DNA from: Sutterella faecalis
GTDB taxonomy: Bacteria > Pseudomonadota > Gammaproteobacteria > Burkholderiales > Burkholderiaceae_F
Assembly: GCF_006337085.1 (NCBI RefSeq)
Contig: NZ_CP040882.1
Location: 1,488,001-1,552,000, forward strand
DNA: 64,000 bases
Direction of reading: 5' to 3'
Part shown: positions 42,039 to 53,755 of the stretch, in pieces
Numbering within the stretch: position 1 is the stretch's first letter
Layout of the letters: each line of letters opens with the position of its first letter
Translations under genes and position numbers: made by a program
Notes under the pieces: model-generated
Told to the model about the DNA's origin: nothing
Seen by the model: only the letters and a program-made list of their open reading frames with translations
Database searches by the model: none

Positions 42039-43103
42039 ATGCGCCACAGTCCCCGAGAACTCCGCAGAGCCGCCTACGAGTGGCTCGTCGCCACCGGCAG
42101 CTCCGCTGAAGAAGCCGGCATCGTCGCAGACCATCTCGTCAACGCCAACCTCCGCGGGCATGACAGCCACGGCGTCGGCATGATCGCGCTCTACAGCGAT
42201 CTCATCGCCGACGGCAGGCTTCATCCCAATACCGCCCCCCGGCTTCTGAAGGACGGCGGCTCCATCCTGCAGTTCTCAGGCGACCGCGGCTACGGCCAGC
42301 GCATTGGCTATGAAGCGACGAATGCCGCCATTGCCCGTGCGAAGGAAAACGGCATCTGCATGTACACGATTGCCAACACCTGCCACCTCGGGCGCATCGG
42401 CACCTACGGCGAGCAGTGTGCGGATGCCGGCATGGTCTCGATTCATTTCGTGAACGTCACCCACTACATCCCGCTCGTCGCCCCCTGGGGCGGTTCTGAC
42501 GCACGCTTCGGCACCAACCCCTTCTGCTGCGCGATCCCGAAGACGGATCAGCATCAGCGCTTCATTCTCGACTTCGCGACCTCAATCGTGGCGATGGGGA
42601 AGACCCGCGTCGCTTATCTTGCCAAGAAGAACTTCCCCATCCCCGTCATGGTTGACAGCAAGGGGCAGCCCACCACGGATCCCAAGGTTATGTGGGAGGA
42701 TCCGAAGGGAGCGCTTCTGCCGATGGGTCTCTATAAGGGCGCGGGCCTCTGCTTTGCCTGCGAACTCCTCGCGGGACTTCTCTCGACGGGCGGCACCAAT
42801 TCGCCTGAACTCGTCGATCGCGACGGAACGATCATGAACAACATGACGAGCTTCGTCATCAATCCGGAGGCGCTCTGCGACCTCACCTGGATGAAGCGCG
42901 AGATGGACTCGATGATCGAATATGTGAAGGCTTCTCCCGAAGCCGATCCTGTCGGGAACCCCATCCTCTGCCCGGGCGAAATCGAAATGCAGCGCACGAA
43001 GGAGCGCACTGAAAAGGGCGTTGAGATCTCTGACGGCGAATGGGCCGCAATTCTCAGAACCTGCGCCAAGGCGGGCGTGAACGAAGAGGCGCTCAAGGAA
43101 TAA
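42039..43103 (+). CDS. malate/L-lactate dehydrogenase family oxidoreductase
   Basis: 354-residue NAD(P)-dependent 2-hydroxyacid dehydrogenase of the Ldh_2 family (YbiC/malate/ureidoglycolate type). The start is the ATG at 42039, which has AGGAGG nine bases upstream; longer frames are rejected. Family features are NLRGHDSHGVGMI (catalytic His region), TCHLGRIGTYGEQCADAG, GTNPFCCAIPKT and MVDSKGQPTTDPKVMW. The true substrate (malate, lactate or another 2-hydroxyacid) cannot be read from the sequence. It is a stand-alone gene with a terminator at 43141-43172. Confidence 0.9.
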   Translation: MRHSPRELRRAAYEWLVATGSSAEEAGIVADHLVNANLRGHDSHGVGMIALYSDLIADGRLHPNTAPRLLKDGGSILQFSGDRGYGQRIGYEATNAAIARAKENGICMYTIANTCHLGRIGTYGEQCADAGMVSIHFVNVTHYIPLVAPWGGSDARFGTNPFCCAIPKTDQHQRFILDFATSIVAMGKTRVAYLAKKNFPIPVMVDSKGQPTTDPKVMWEDPKGALLPMGLYKGAGLCFACELLAGLLSTGGTNSPELVDRDGTIMNNMTSFVINPEALCDLTWMKREMDSMIEYVKASPEADPVGNPILCPGEIEMQRTKERTEKGVEISDGEWAAILRTCAKAGVNEEALKE

Positions 43104-43140
43104 CTTAGAGAGAAGCGGAATTCCTGAATTCCATTCAGGC

Positions 43141-43172
43141 AGCCGAAGGCATCGCGCCTCCGGCTGTTTTTT
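43141..43172 (+). terminator. terminator of the Ldh_2 gene
   Basis: AGCCGAAGGC (43141-43150) pairs with GCCTCCGGCT (43155-43164, one non-Watson-Crick pair), followed by eight T. Confidence 0.8.
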
Positions 43173-43193
43173 TTGGGCCGCTGCAATAACAAA

Positions 43194-43226
43194 AAGCCCC
43201 TGCTGACATCAAATCAACAGGGGCTT
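43194..43226 (-). terminator. terminator of the rRNA operon
   Basis: AAGCCCCTG (43194-43202) pairs with CAGGGGCTT (43218-43226). On the minus strand TTTTTGTT follows. It lies 12 bases past the 5S end. Confidence 0.8.
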
Positions 43227-43238
43227 CGTTTATAGGGA

Positions 43239-43354
43239 GCCTGGCGATGACCTACTTTCACTGGAAATACAACCAACTATCATCGGCGCGGAGACGTTTC
43301 ACTGTCCTGTTCGGAATGGGAAGGAGTGGGGCCGTCACGCTATGGTCACCAGGC
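43239..43354 (-). rRNA. rrf: 5S ribosomal RNA
   Basis: About 116 bases. The ends GCCTGG(T/C) and CCAGGC pair, and internal blocks such as CCATAGCG and CCCATTCCGAACAGGAC (minus strand) are typical. It is downstream of the 23S gene. Confidence 0.93.
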
Positions 43355-43452
43355 TTAAAGGGGTGGAAAAGCAAAGACTTGCAGTTGCGACTGCTTTCTC
43401 GATTCTCTTGAAGTTCTTCTCACCGTCATGATGAAAAGCTTCACGGTTATAG

Positions 43453-46336
<2,884 letters not shown>

Positions 46337-46625
46337 TATAACTCTGAAGCCTTTTGCCTTCAAAGCAACAAGACGACCTGTAACGCGCTGCTTCTCTGAA
46401 TCATGTCGGTTCTCGATGAACTTCAATGAATCGATGTTTTGAATGCAATCACAACCCCTGAAGCTGTCTTTATCTGAAGAGAAGCATCTCAACTTCTCTT
46501 CAAGACAACTTCAGAATGTCTTTACTTTTCCAAATTTTTAAAGAACTTCGCGCTGAGTTAACAGCGCCGTAGGCAAGAAATCGAACGATTTCACTCTCTT
46601 GCCTACGGCGTCGCAAACGTTGGAT
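46337..46625. other. 16S-23S spacer, part without genes
   Basis: No tRNA-Ala is present here, unlike the usual Ile-Ala spacer. A 13-bp perfect stem (GCCGTAGGCAAGA at 46565-46577 with 46597-46609) probably takes part in rRNA processing. Confidence 0.7.
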
Positions 46626-46702
46626 TGGTGGGTCTGGATGGATTCGAACCATCGACCCCCGCCTTATCAAGACGATGCTCTAACCAGCTGAGCTACAGAC
46701 CC
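46626..46702 (-). tRNA. tRNA-Ile(GAT)
   Basis: 77 bases on the minus strand starting GGGTCTGTAGCTCAG. Anticodon loop TTGATAA gives GAT; the CCA is encoded. It lies in the 16S-23S spacer. Confidence 0.97.
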
Positions 46703-46790
46703 AATCCTGCGCTTCAGAACTCAACGATCCGATAAGTGTGAACACCGTGAAAGTCTTTGAAGGCGTTCTCTAAAGAACTCCGACTCTCTT

Positions 46791-48325
<1,535 letters not shown>

Positions 48326-48550
48326 ATCTCTGTTTTGTCGCTCTTATTTCGCCGGAATTGAAAGAGAAGAATTAAATTCTTTTCTTTCGGCTTCAATAAG
48401 CGCGAACTTCGTAAAATTTTTGAGTCTTCGGAATCGTGAAATTCCGATGCTCTTTAGCGAGCTCCTCAAGCTTTCCGATGTTCACACTTATCGGTTCGTT
48501 GAATCTGATTTTTAAAGAACTGCGCTGCGTTTAAGCAGCGAAGGATTGAA

Positions 48551-48579
48551 ATCATACAGAAGTCAGATCCTTTTGTCAA
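48551..48579 (-). promoter_or_regulatory. rrn promoter P2
   Basis: Minus strand TTGACA (48579-48574), 17-base spacer, TATGAT (48556-48551). Near-consensus sigma-70 promoter about 225 bases before the 16S start. Confidence 0.8.
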
Positions 48580-48656
48580 GAGCTCGTGAAGAAAATTTTT
48601 AAATTCACTTCAGAGCTGCTTGTTCTTTGCTGCCTCGTTTCCGAAGCAGGATGCGA

Positions 48657-48685
48657 ATTATGAGGATGAAGAATCGTTTTGTCAA
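48657..48685 (-). promoter_or_regulatory. rrn promoter P1, overlapping the mobA stop codon
   Basis: Minus strand TTGACA (48685-48680), 17-base spacer, CATAAT (48662-48657). The TGA stop of mobA (48684-48682) is part of the -35 hexamer. P1 and P2 give the tandem arrangement typical of rrn operons. Confidence 0.75.
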
Positions 48686-49317
48686 GAGTGCCCGAAAAAT
48701 ATTTTTCCATCCCTCGACGCAGCCTCAAGCTCCTCACGGGTATTGAGGTTGGCAAATGCTCCCTCATCCGGGAATGGAACGGCTTCGGCGTTGAGCGTTT
48801 TGTACCAATAGCGAAGCCTTCGTTCATCGGCCTCAATCGAGGCTCTTGCAAGCCTGAGGCACTCCGTCCTCACGCAGGCAACTGCGCTCTGATAGTGCCC
48901 GGAAGTTTCCGCAACAAATGCATTCGGATCCCGTCCATCGCGAAGAGCCTGCTCCTGCGCCTGAGCAAAGCGCTCAAGGAGATTCTTCGGGAGCCAGGGC
49001 GCGTCGCAGGGAGCGGTAAGCACCCACTCAGTATGGATGATTCCGGCTGCATAAGCGGCATCAAGCGCTGCAAGAGGCCCGGGAAAGCTTTCCGTCCGGT
49101 CCTGAACGATATCAGGCGAAAAGGCTTTGAAAGCCTCCGGATCGCGGTTGGCGGAAATGACGAGGCGGGAGGTCTGAGATTGAAGAGATTCCGCTACCCA
49201 GGCAATCAGCGGACGACCATTCATCCGGAGGAGCGCCTTATTGGCGCCACCCATCCGGGTGGCCTTTCCCCCCGCAAAGATGAGGCCGGTCACATTCTCC
49301 TTACGTATTGCACCCAT
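48682..49317 (-). CDS. mobA: molybdenum cofactor guanylyltransferase MobA
   Basis: Attaches GMP to molybdopterin-Mo to make the bis-MGD cofactor, 211 residues. The start is the ATG at 49317 with AAGGAT upstream; a longer frame overlaps moeA. The nucleotide-binding loop reads GLIFAGGKATRMGGANKALL, a slight variant of the usual LAGGxSxRMGxDK, and APCDAPWLP carries the metal-binding Asp. It is divergent from moeA by 91 bases. Its stop codon lies in the -35 of an rrn promoter, so read-through into the rRNA operon is possible. Confidence 0.92.
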   Translation of the reverse strand: MGAIRKENVTGLIFAGGKATRMGGANKALLRMNGRPLIAWVAESLQSQTSRLVISANRDPEAFKAFSPDIVQDRTESFPGPLAALDAAYAAGIIHTEWVLTAPCDAPWLPKNLLERFAQAQEQALRDGRDPNAFVAETSGHYQSAVACVRTECLRLARASIEADERRLRYWYKTLNAEAVPFPDEGAFANLNTREELEAASRDGKIFFGHS

Positions 49318-49408
49318 TTCGATCCTTTTCGATGATTTCCTCAGCGCCGGTACACAGGCTATCCTTCGCAAAAGCCAAAAATTGCCTTTTAGATTGAGGA
49401 GGCAGCGA

Positions 49409-50653
49409 ATGACCGATTTCATCAGCATCGAGAAAGTCTACGGCATCCTTGAGGATGCAATTGCACCGGAAGCCTTGATTGAAAGCTTCCCTCTGGAGAA
49501 GGCGTTGGGCCGCATTCTTGCCGAAACGCTTACGTCGCCGGGCGACGTTCCGCCCTTCAATAATTCCGCCATGGACGGATTCGCCTTTAAGAGCGACGAA
49601 CTTCAAAAGGGAGGAACGGTGCGCCTCCTCGTAAAGGGCACCTCCTATGCAGGCACGCCGTGGGAAGGAAAGCTTGCTTCCGGTGAAGCGATCCGCATCA
49701 TGACGGGCGCGGCCACGCCGGAGGGTGCGGATACGGTCATTCCTTTCGAGCGCACGGAGACGGTTGACGAGAACGGAAGCACATTCGTTGTCTTTTCGGC
49801 CGAACGCGTGCGCCCCAATGAAAACGTCCGCATCCGCGGCGAAGAACTCCATGCGGGCGACGCCGTCATGGAACCCGGCATCGTGCTGACGCCTGCCTAT
49901 CTTGGACTTGCCGCCTCATTAGGCCGCGCATCATTACGCTGCCGCAGACTTCGCGTAGCCGTTTTCTCGACCGGCGACGAACTCGTGGAGCCGGGTACGG
50001 CAGGCGCACTTCCTCCGGGGAAGATCTGGAATTCAAATTCGTCCGTGATCACTTCGCTCGTCCGTACCTGGGGCGCAGAAGCCGAAGACCTCGGCATCCT
50101 TCCCGATGACCCGAACGTCATCCGCCAAGCGCTCACTGAAGCCGCCTCACGTTCGGACTTTCTGATTGCGAGCGGCGGCGTAGGCGAAGGCGAACACGAC
50201 TACACCTCGCGGGTGCTCGCGGAAATGGGGAGCGGCATCACTCACTATCACGTCAGCATGCGCCCTGGGAAACCCTTCTCCTTCGGACGTGTGGCAGGCG
50301 AACACACCTGCTGGTTCATAGCGCTCCCCGGCAATCCGGTCGCTGCCGCCGTCTCCGCGCAGCTTTTCCTGAGGCGCGCGCTACTCCTTGCTGCCGGCTC
50401 CACGGAGCCCCTCGGACTTCCGGAATTCCCCGCGCTCGCCGCTAAAGCCATCAAGGGGCGCATCGGCCGCACGGATCTCGTGAGAGGACATGTGGCATGT
50501 GTCGATGGGGAAATGCGCTTTACGCCCGCTCATTCCCAGAGCTCCGGCATGCTCACAACGCTTGCCGGCATGAATGCCATGGCCGTCCTCGATGTGAATA
50601 CGGACCGCATTGCCGAAGGCGATACGGTCCGTTGTCTCAGGCTTCTTTCCTGA
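49409..50653 (+). CDS. moeA: molybdopterin molybdenumtransferase MoeA
   Basis: Inserts molybdenum into adenylylated molybdopterin, 414 residues. The start is the ATG at 49409 with AGGAGG upstream. Motifs are VPPFNNSAMDGFAFKS, GAATPEGADTVIPFE, AVFSTGDELVEPG, IASGGVGEGEHDYT (family GGVSVGxxD, here GGVGEGEHD), MRPGKPFSFGR and ALPGNPVAA. The length is typical. It converges on the metallophosphoesterase gene with a gap of four bases. Confidence 0.94.
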   Translation: MTDFISIEKVYGILEDAIAPEALIESFPLEKALGRILAETLTSPGDVPPFNNSAMDGFAFKSDELQKGGTVRLLVKGTSYAGTPWEGKLASGEAIRIMTGAATPEGADTVIPFERTETVDENGSTFVVFSAERVRPNENVRIRGEELHAGDAVMEPGIVLTPAYLGLAASLGRASLRCRRLRVAVFSTGDELVEPGTAGALPPGKIWNSNSSVITSLVRTWGAEAEDLGILPDDPNVIRQALTEAASRSDFLIASGGVGEGEHDYTSRVLAEMGSGITHYHVSMRPGKPFSFGRVAGEHTCWFIALPGNPVAAAVSAQLFLRRALLLAAGSTEPLGLPEFPALAAKAIKGRIGRTDLVRGHVACVDGEMRFTPAHSQSSGMLTTLAGMNAMAVLDVNTDRIAEGDTVRCLRLLS

Positions 50654-50657
50654 TCGG

Positions 50658-51743
50658 TCAGCTTTTCTGACCTTTTTTCCGCTGGAGGTTCATGCGCTTC
50701 CAGCGCCCGCCCGGAGCCCGCGCGGCAACAGCCTCGCCGAGCTCCCGGTCGCGGCGGCGCTCGTGCCTTGCAGCTTCAGCGAGCGCAAGATTCCGACGCT
50801 CCGCCGCTTCGGCAATCCTGACCTCCTGCTCGTCCCGGGGATCCATCAGCGGCACCTGAAGCACTGCCCTTTCGGTCGGTAGAGACTCGCTTTCTTCCTT
50901 CACTTCCGCAGGACGGGAAGGCGCTTTCATCGCCGCTCCGTGACCTTCCGCCCAGCTGATTGCATTTTCGAGCGCCGCTGCCTCCCGGGGATCGAGCTGC
51001 GCGGGAACAATCACTTCTCCCGTGAGGCTCGTAATGCCGCGGTATCCCACACCCGTCATCAGGATGCCGTGATGGCGCCCGTACGCTCGATCTTCATGCT
51101 GGTGCCCGTGGAAAGCCCAGCGTACGCCGAGCGCTTCCGCAAGCCGGTCTATCGCGGCAAAGCCCTTCCGGTGGCAGGATGGGGCTTCGTGCGTCACCAG
51201 AATATCCGCGCTCTGACGCATCAGGTTCTGGTAGACGGACGGGAAGATTGTCGTTCTATGACGACGAGGCAGCCCCCCGCGCCACATATTTCCCAGTCCC
51301 ACGCGCCGGATAAAGCTCGCCGGACAGAAATAATTGGGCGCATCCTCAGGCATCCATACCTGACCGCGGAACACGCCGCCGAGTCCGGCAATTCTCAACC
51401 CGGCCACATTCGCGACGCGCCCGTGAAGATTATGCGCGGCCAGCGTGCTGCGCCAGATGTTGTCGTAGATCGCATCCGTATCCGAATCATGATTGCCCGG
51501 TATCCACCAGACAGGCGCAACGCTTATGGCCCCTGCGAGGACGACCTCGAGGGGCTGAGGAGGCTGCATATCGCCCAGAATGACGATCGCGTCAGGCCTA
51601 TGCTGAAGGGCAGCTTCGTTGATGTGCTCAAAGGAACCGTGCGGGTCGCCGCAAAAGAAAATCTTCGGCAGCGTTTTCGGGAGGCCGGCTCTGCGATGAC
51701 GACGAGGACGACGCCTTTTTCTTCTGATTTCTTCTGTTGCCAT
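50658..51743 (-). CDS. metallophosphoesterase
   Basis: 361 residues with the calcineurin-like dimetal site: FFCGDPHGSFEH (D-x-H), VILGDMQPP (GD), IPGNHDSDTD (GNHD), LVTHEAPS (H) and FHGHQHEDR (GHxH). A basic N-terminal stretch (RRKRRRPRRHRRAG) and a C-terminal Arg/Glu-rich tail (about 285-361) are extra to the fold. The substrate is unknown. Its ATG overlaps the stop of the WYL regulator (TAATG), so they are coupled and may be functionally linked. Confidence 0.88.
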   Translation of the reverse strand: MATEEIRRKRRRPRRHRRAGLPKTLPKIFFCGDPHGSFEHINEAALQHRPDAIVILGDMQPPQPLEVVLAGAISVAPVWWIPGNHDSDTDAIYDNIWRSTLAAHNLHGRVANVAGLRIAGLGGVFRGQVWMPEDAPNYFCPASFIRRVGLGNMWRGGLPRRHRTTIFPSVYQNLMRQSADILVTHEAPSCHRKGFAAIDRLAEALGVRWAFHGHQHEDRAYGRHHGILMTGVGYRGITSLTGEVIVPAQLDPREAAALENAISWAEGHGAAMKAPSRPAEVKEESESLPTERAVLQVPLMDPRDEQEVRIAEAAERRNLALAEAARHERRRDRELGEAVAARAPGGRWKRMNLQRKKGQKS

Positions 51744-52834
51744 TAATCCCGCGAGCCTGCTTTCGTGCTCTCCTTATAGAGAGCTGCGATGCGTTCGGCC
51801 TCGCTGCTGACCTGATCGCGCAGTTCCTGAGGTTCAAGAACCTCAACGCGCGACCCCCAGCGAAGGATTTCTCCGACGATTTCCGTCGGATCAGAATAGG
51901 GGACCAAAAGCATCAGAGAACCGTCATCGAGCTGCTGCACGCGCTGCTTCGGATGCCAGGCTTCGCGGAGAACGTAATGCGCGGCTCTACCGTCAAAGTG
52001 AAGCCGGGCAGTCTTGATCTCCTTGCCGTGGAAAATACCGTAGCCCGCGTCGAGCTCCCTGGCGACGTCGTCAAGCACCATGCGCTTCACGCTCGTCGTC
52101 AGAATTTCGGCGCTTTCGATGTTTTCGATCTGGAAAGTTTTGAGCTGCTGCGTGAGATGGCAGAAGGCGTCCACATACCAGCGGTTGCGGTAGTGAACCA
52201 GCCTCATGGGCGAAATTTCACGCGTTGAATGTTCATCCGTACGCCACGAGTAATAAGAAATCCTCACGCGGCGCTTTTCGCAAAGCGCGCAGCCGATGGT
52301 TTCAAACGTGGCCGGCTCCTGAAAGACCACCCGGCGCTCAACCACGCGCACGCGGCGCATGAGTTCCCTCGGCGCTGTTCCGCCGAGCGTGAAAAGTCCG
52401 AGAACCCGGGACCTCAGCGGCGGAAGCTCCGTAGCGAGCGCAGAAGAGCGGTCAACCTCCAGGGCTCCGAGAAGATCGTAGGTCGAGGTAAGAACGAAAA
52501 GTTCCTCAGACGAATACCACTGCTTCTTCGAGAGGCGCGAGGCAACAATATTGGGCCTCGTGGTGTCGTTGCCCTTGGCGGGCATGGCTTTTCCGCCCTT
52601 CCCGATGCGGAGCTTTCTCTCCTCAGCCGTCTGCAGAGCGCCCGAAGCGTAGTAGTAGCCGTTGTGGGCGCGCGAATAGCGGATCGGCGCATGGAGCTCC
52701 TCGCGCATGTACTGCAGTTCGCGCTTGATCGTGGGAGCACTTACCTTGAGCAGGAGCTCGAATTCCTCAAAGGCAACATATTCCTTCTCGGTCAGCAACT
52801 TGTCGATGATCAAGCGGCGCATATTGCTCTTCAT
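51743..52834 (-). CDS. WYL-domain transcriptional regulator
   Basis: 363 residues from the ATG at 52834 (GGAG nine bases upstream); a longer frame to 53014 is rejected. The N-terminal helix-turn-helix is near residues 5-60 (LIIDKLLTEKEYVAFEEFEL, VSAPTIKRELQYM). The WYL domain covers about 200-290 (RVRISYYSWRTDEHSTREIS, RWYVDAFCHLTQQLKTFQ), and a WCX-like C-terminus follows. WYL proteins sense ligands, often nucleotides or single-stranded nucleic acid, and control stress or defence genes. Here the only partner is the metallophosphoesterase. Confidence 0.87.
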   Translation of the reverse strand: MKSNMRRLIIDKLLTEKEYVAFEEFELLLKVSAPTIKRELQYMREELHAPIRYSRAHNGYYYASGALQTAEERKLRIGKGGKAMPAKGNDTTRPNIVASRLSKKQWYSSEELFVLTSTYDLLGALEVDRSSALATELPPLRSRVLGLFTLGGTAPRELMRRVRVVERRVVFQEPATFETIGCALCEKRRVRISYYSWRTDEHSTREISPMRLVHYRNRWYVDAFCHLTQQLKTFQIENIESAEILTTSVKRMVLDDVARELDAGYGIFHGKEIKTARLHFDGRAAHYVLREAWHPKQRVQQLDDGSLMLLVPYSDPTEIVGEILRWGSRVEVLEPQELRDQVSSEAERIAALYKESTKAGSRD

Positions 52835-53108
52835 GAACGTAAGCTCCCAGAAAGGCGTCAGATGAATGACAGGGAAAAATCCTGCATTTTGAGAGGCCCT
52901 TCCGGATCCGCCTCTTTCAAAGCGTCGCTCGGGAGGGTCTTCTCGCAAGGAATTTCTCAAAGCCGCAGAACCGGCCGAGAACATTCCGGTCGAAAACATG
53001 ATGAAGCCGGACAAGTCCGGCCTCAGGTGCTGATCATTCTACCGTATGAGGACAAGGTTTCAAGAACTGATGGCTCCTCAAATGATCCCGAAGAATGCCC
53101 ATCAGGCA

Positions 53109-53735
53109 TCAGGGAGATTGAAGCACTTCCACTCCCTGAGGAACCTTGAATAGAAAACGGGCGGCATCAGGAAGCGCCTTTTCAAACCGGGTGAATACGA
53201 TTGTCGTCGTCTGACCGAAGCTGTCATGGAGCCGCAAAAGATCCGGCAGCCCGGAACCCGCGAATTTCACTTCCACGCGTTCGAATCCCCCCTGGGGTTC
53301 ATCGGGCGTAAGCGTAATCAGGTCGCCGGCACTCATTTCCCGCCAGCCGTCGGGTAGCTTTCCCGCCCCGAAGAGAAGAGCCGCAGGCGTTTGAGAAAGC
53401 GCATCCCCCGCCTGCCTGACGGTCACCTGCATCAAATCCTCGTCATAGACCCAGATGGTCTTCCCGTCGCTCACTATTCTCTGGCGCCAGGGCTTTTCAT
53501 AAACCCAGTCGAAAGCCCCCGGGCGCAGGAAGGCAAACGTGCCTTCAGCAGCATTGGTGACTTTCCCCGTTCGATCCCGGGTTTCCTGGCGGAATGCGCC
53601 TTCGGCGCCGGAAACCTCACTCAGGAATTTGTCAAGGAGCGCCTTGCCGTCCAGCGCAAAGGCGGCCGACGGGAGAAGCGCTCCGAGCGCAGCAAGAAGA
53701 AGCGTGCGGCGCGGGAGAAAGACCTGGTTCATCAT
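53109..53735 (-). CDS. lolA: outer-membrane lipoprotein carrier protein LolA
   Basis: Periplasmic chaperone that ferries lipoproteins from LolCDE to the outer membrane, 208 residues. The start is placed at 53735 or the adjacent ATG at 53732. The signal peptide is RRTLLLAALGALLPSAAFA, cleaved before LDGKALL. The fold is marked by GAFRQETRDRTGK, GTFAFLRPGAFDWVYEKPW and DGKTIWVYDEDLMQVTVRQ. It sits directly after ftsK, the common gammaproteobacterial and betaproteobacterial order. Confidence 0.93.
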   Translation of the reverse strand: MMNQVFLPRRTLLLAALGALLPSAAFALDGKALLDKFLSEVSGAEGAFRQETRDRTGKVTNAAEGTFAFLRPGAFDWVYEKPWRQRIVSDGKTIWVYDEDLMQVTVRQAGDALSQTPAALLFGAGKLPDGWREMSAGDLITLTPDEPQGGFERVEVKFAGSGLPDLLRLHDSFGQTTTIVFTRFEKALPDAARFLFKVPQGVEVLQSP

Positions 53736-53755
53736 CAAGCAGCTCTCAAAAAAAA

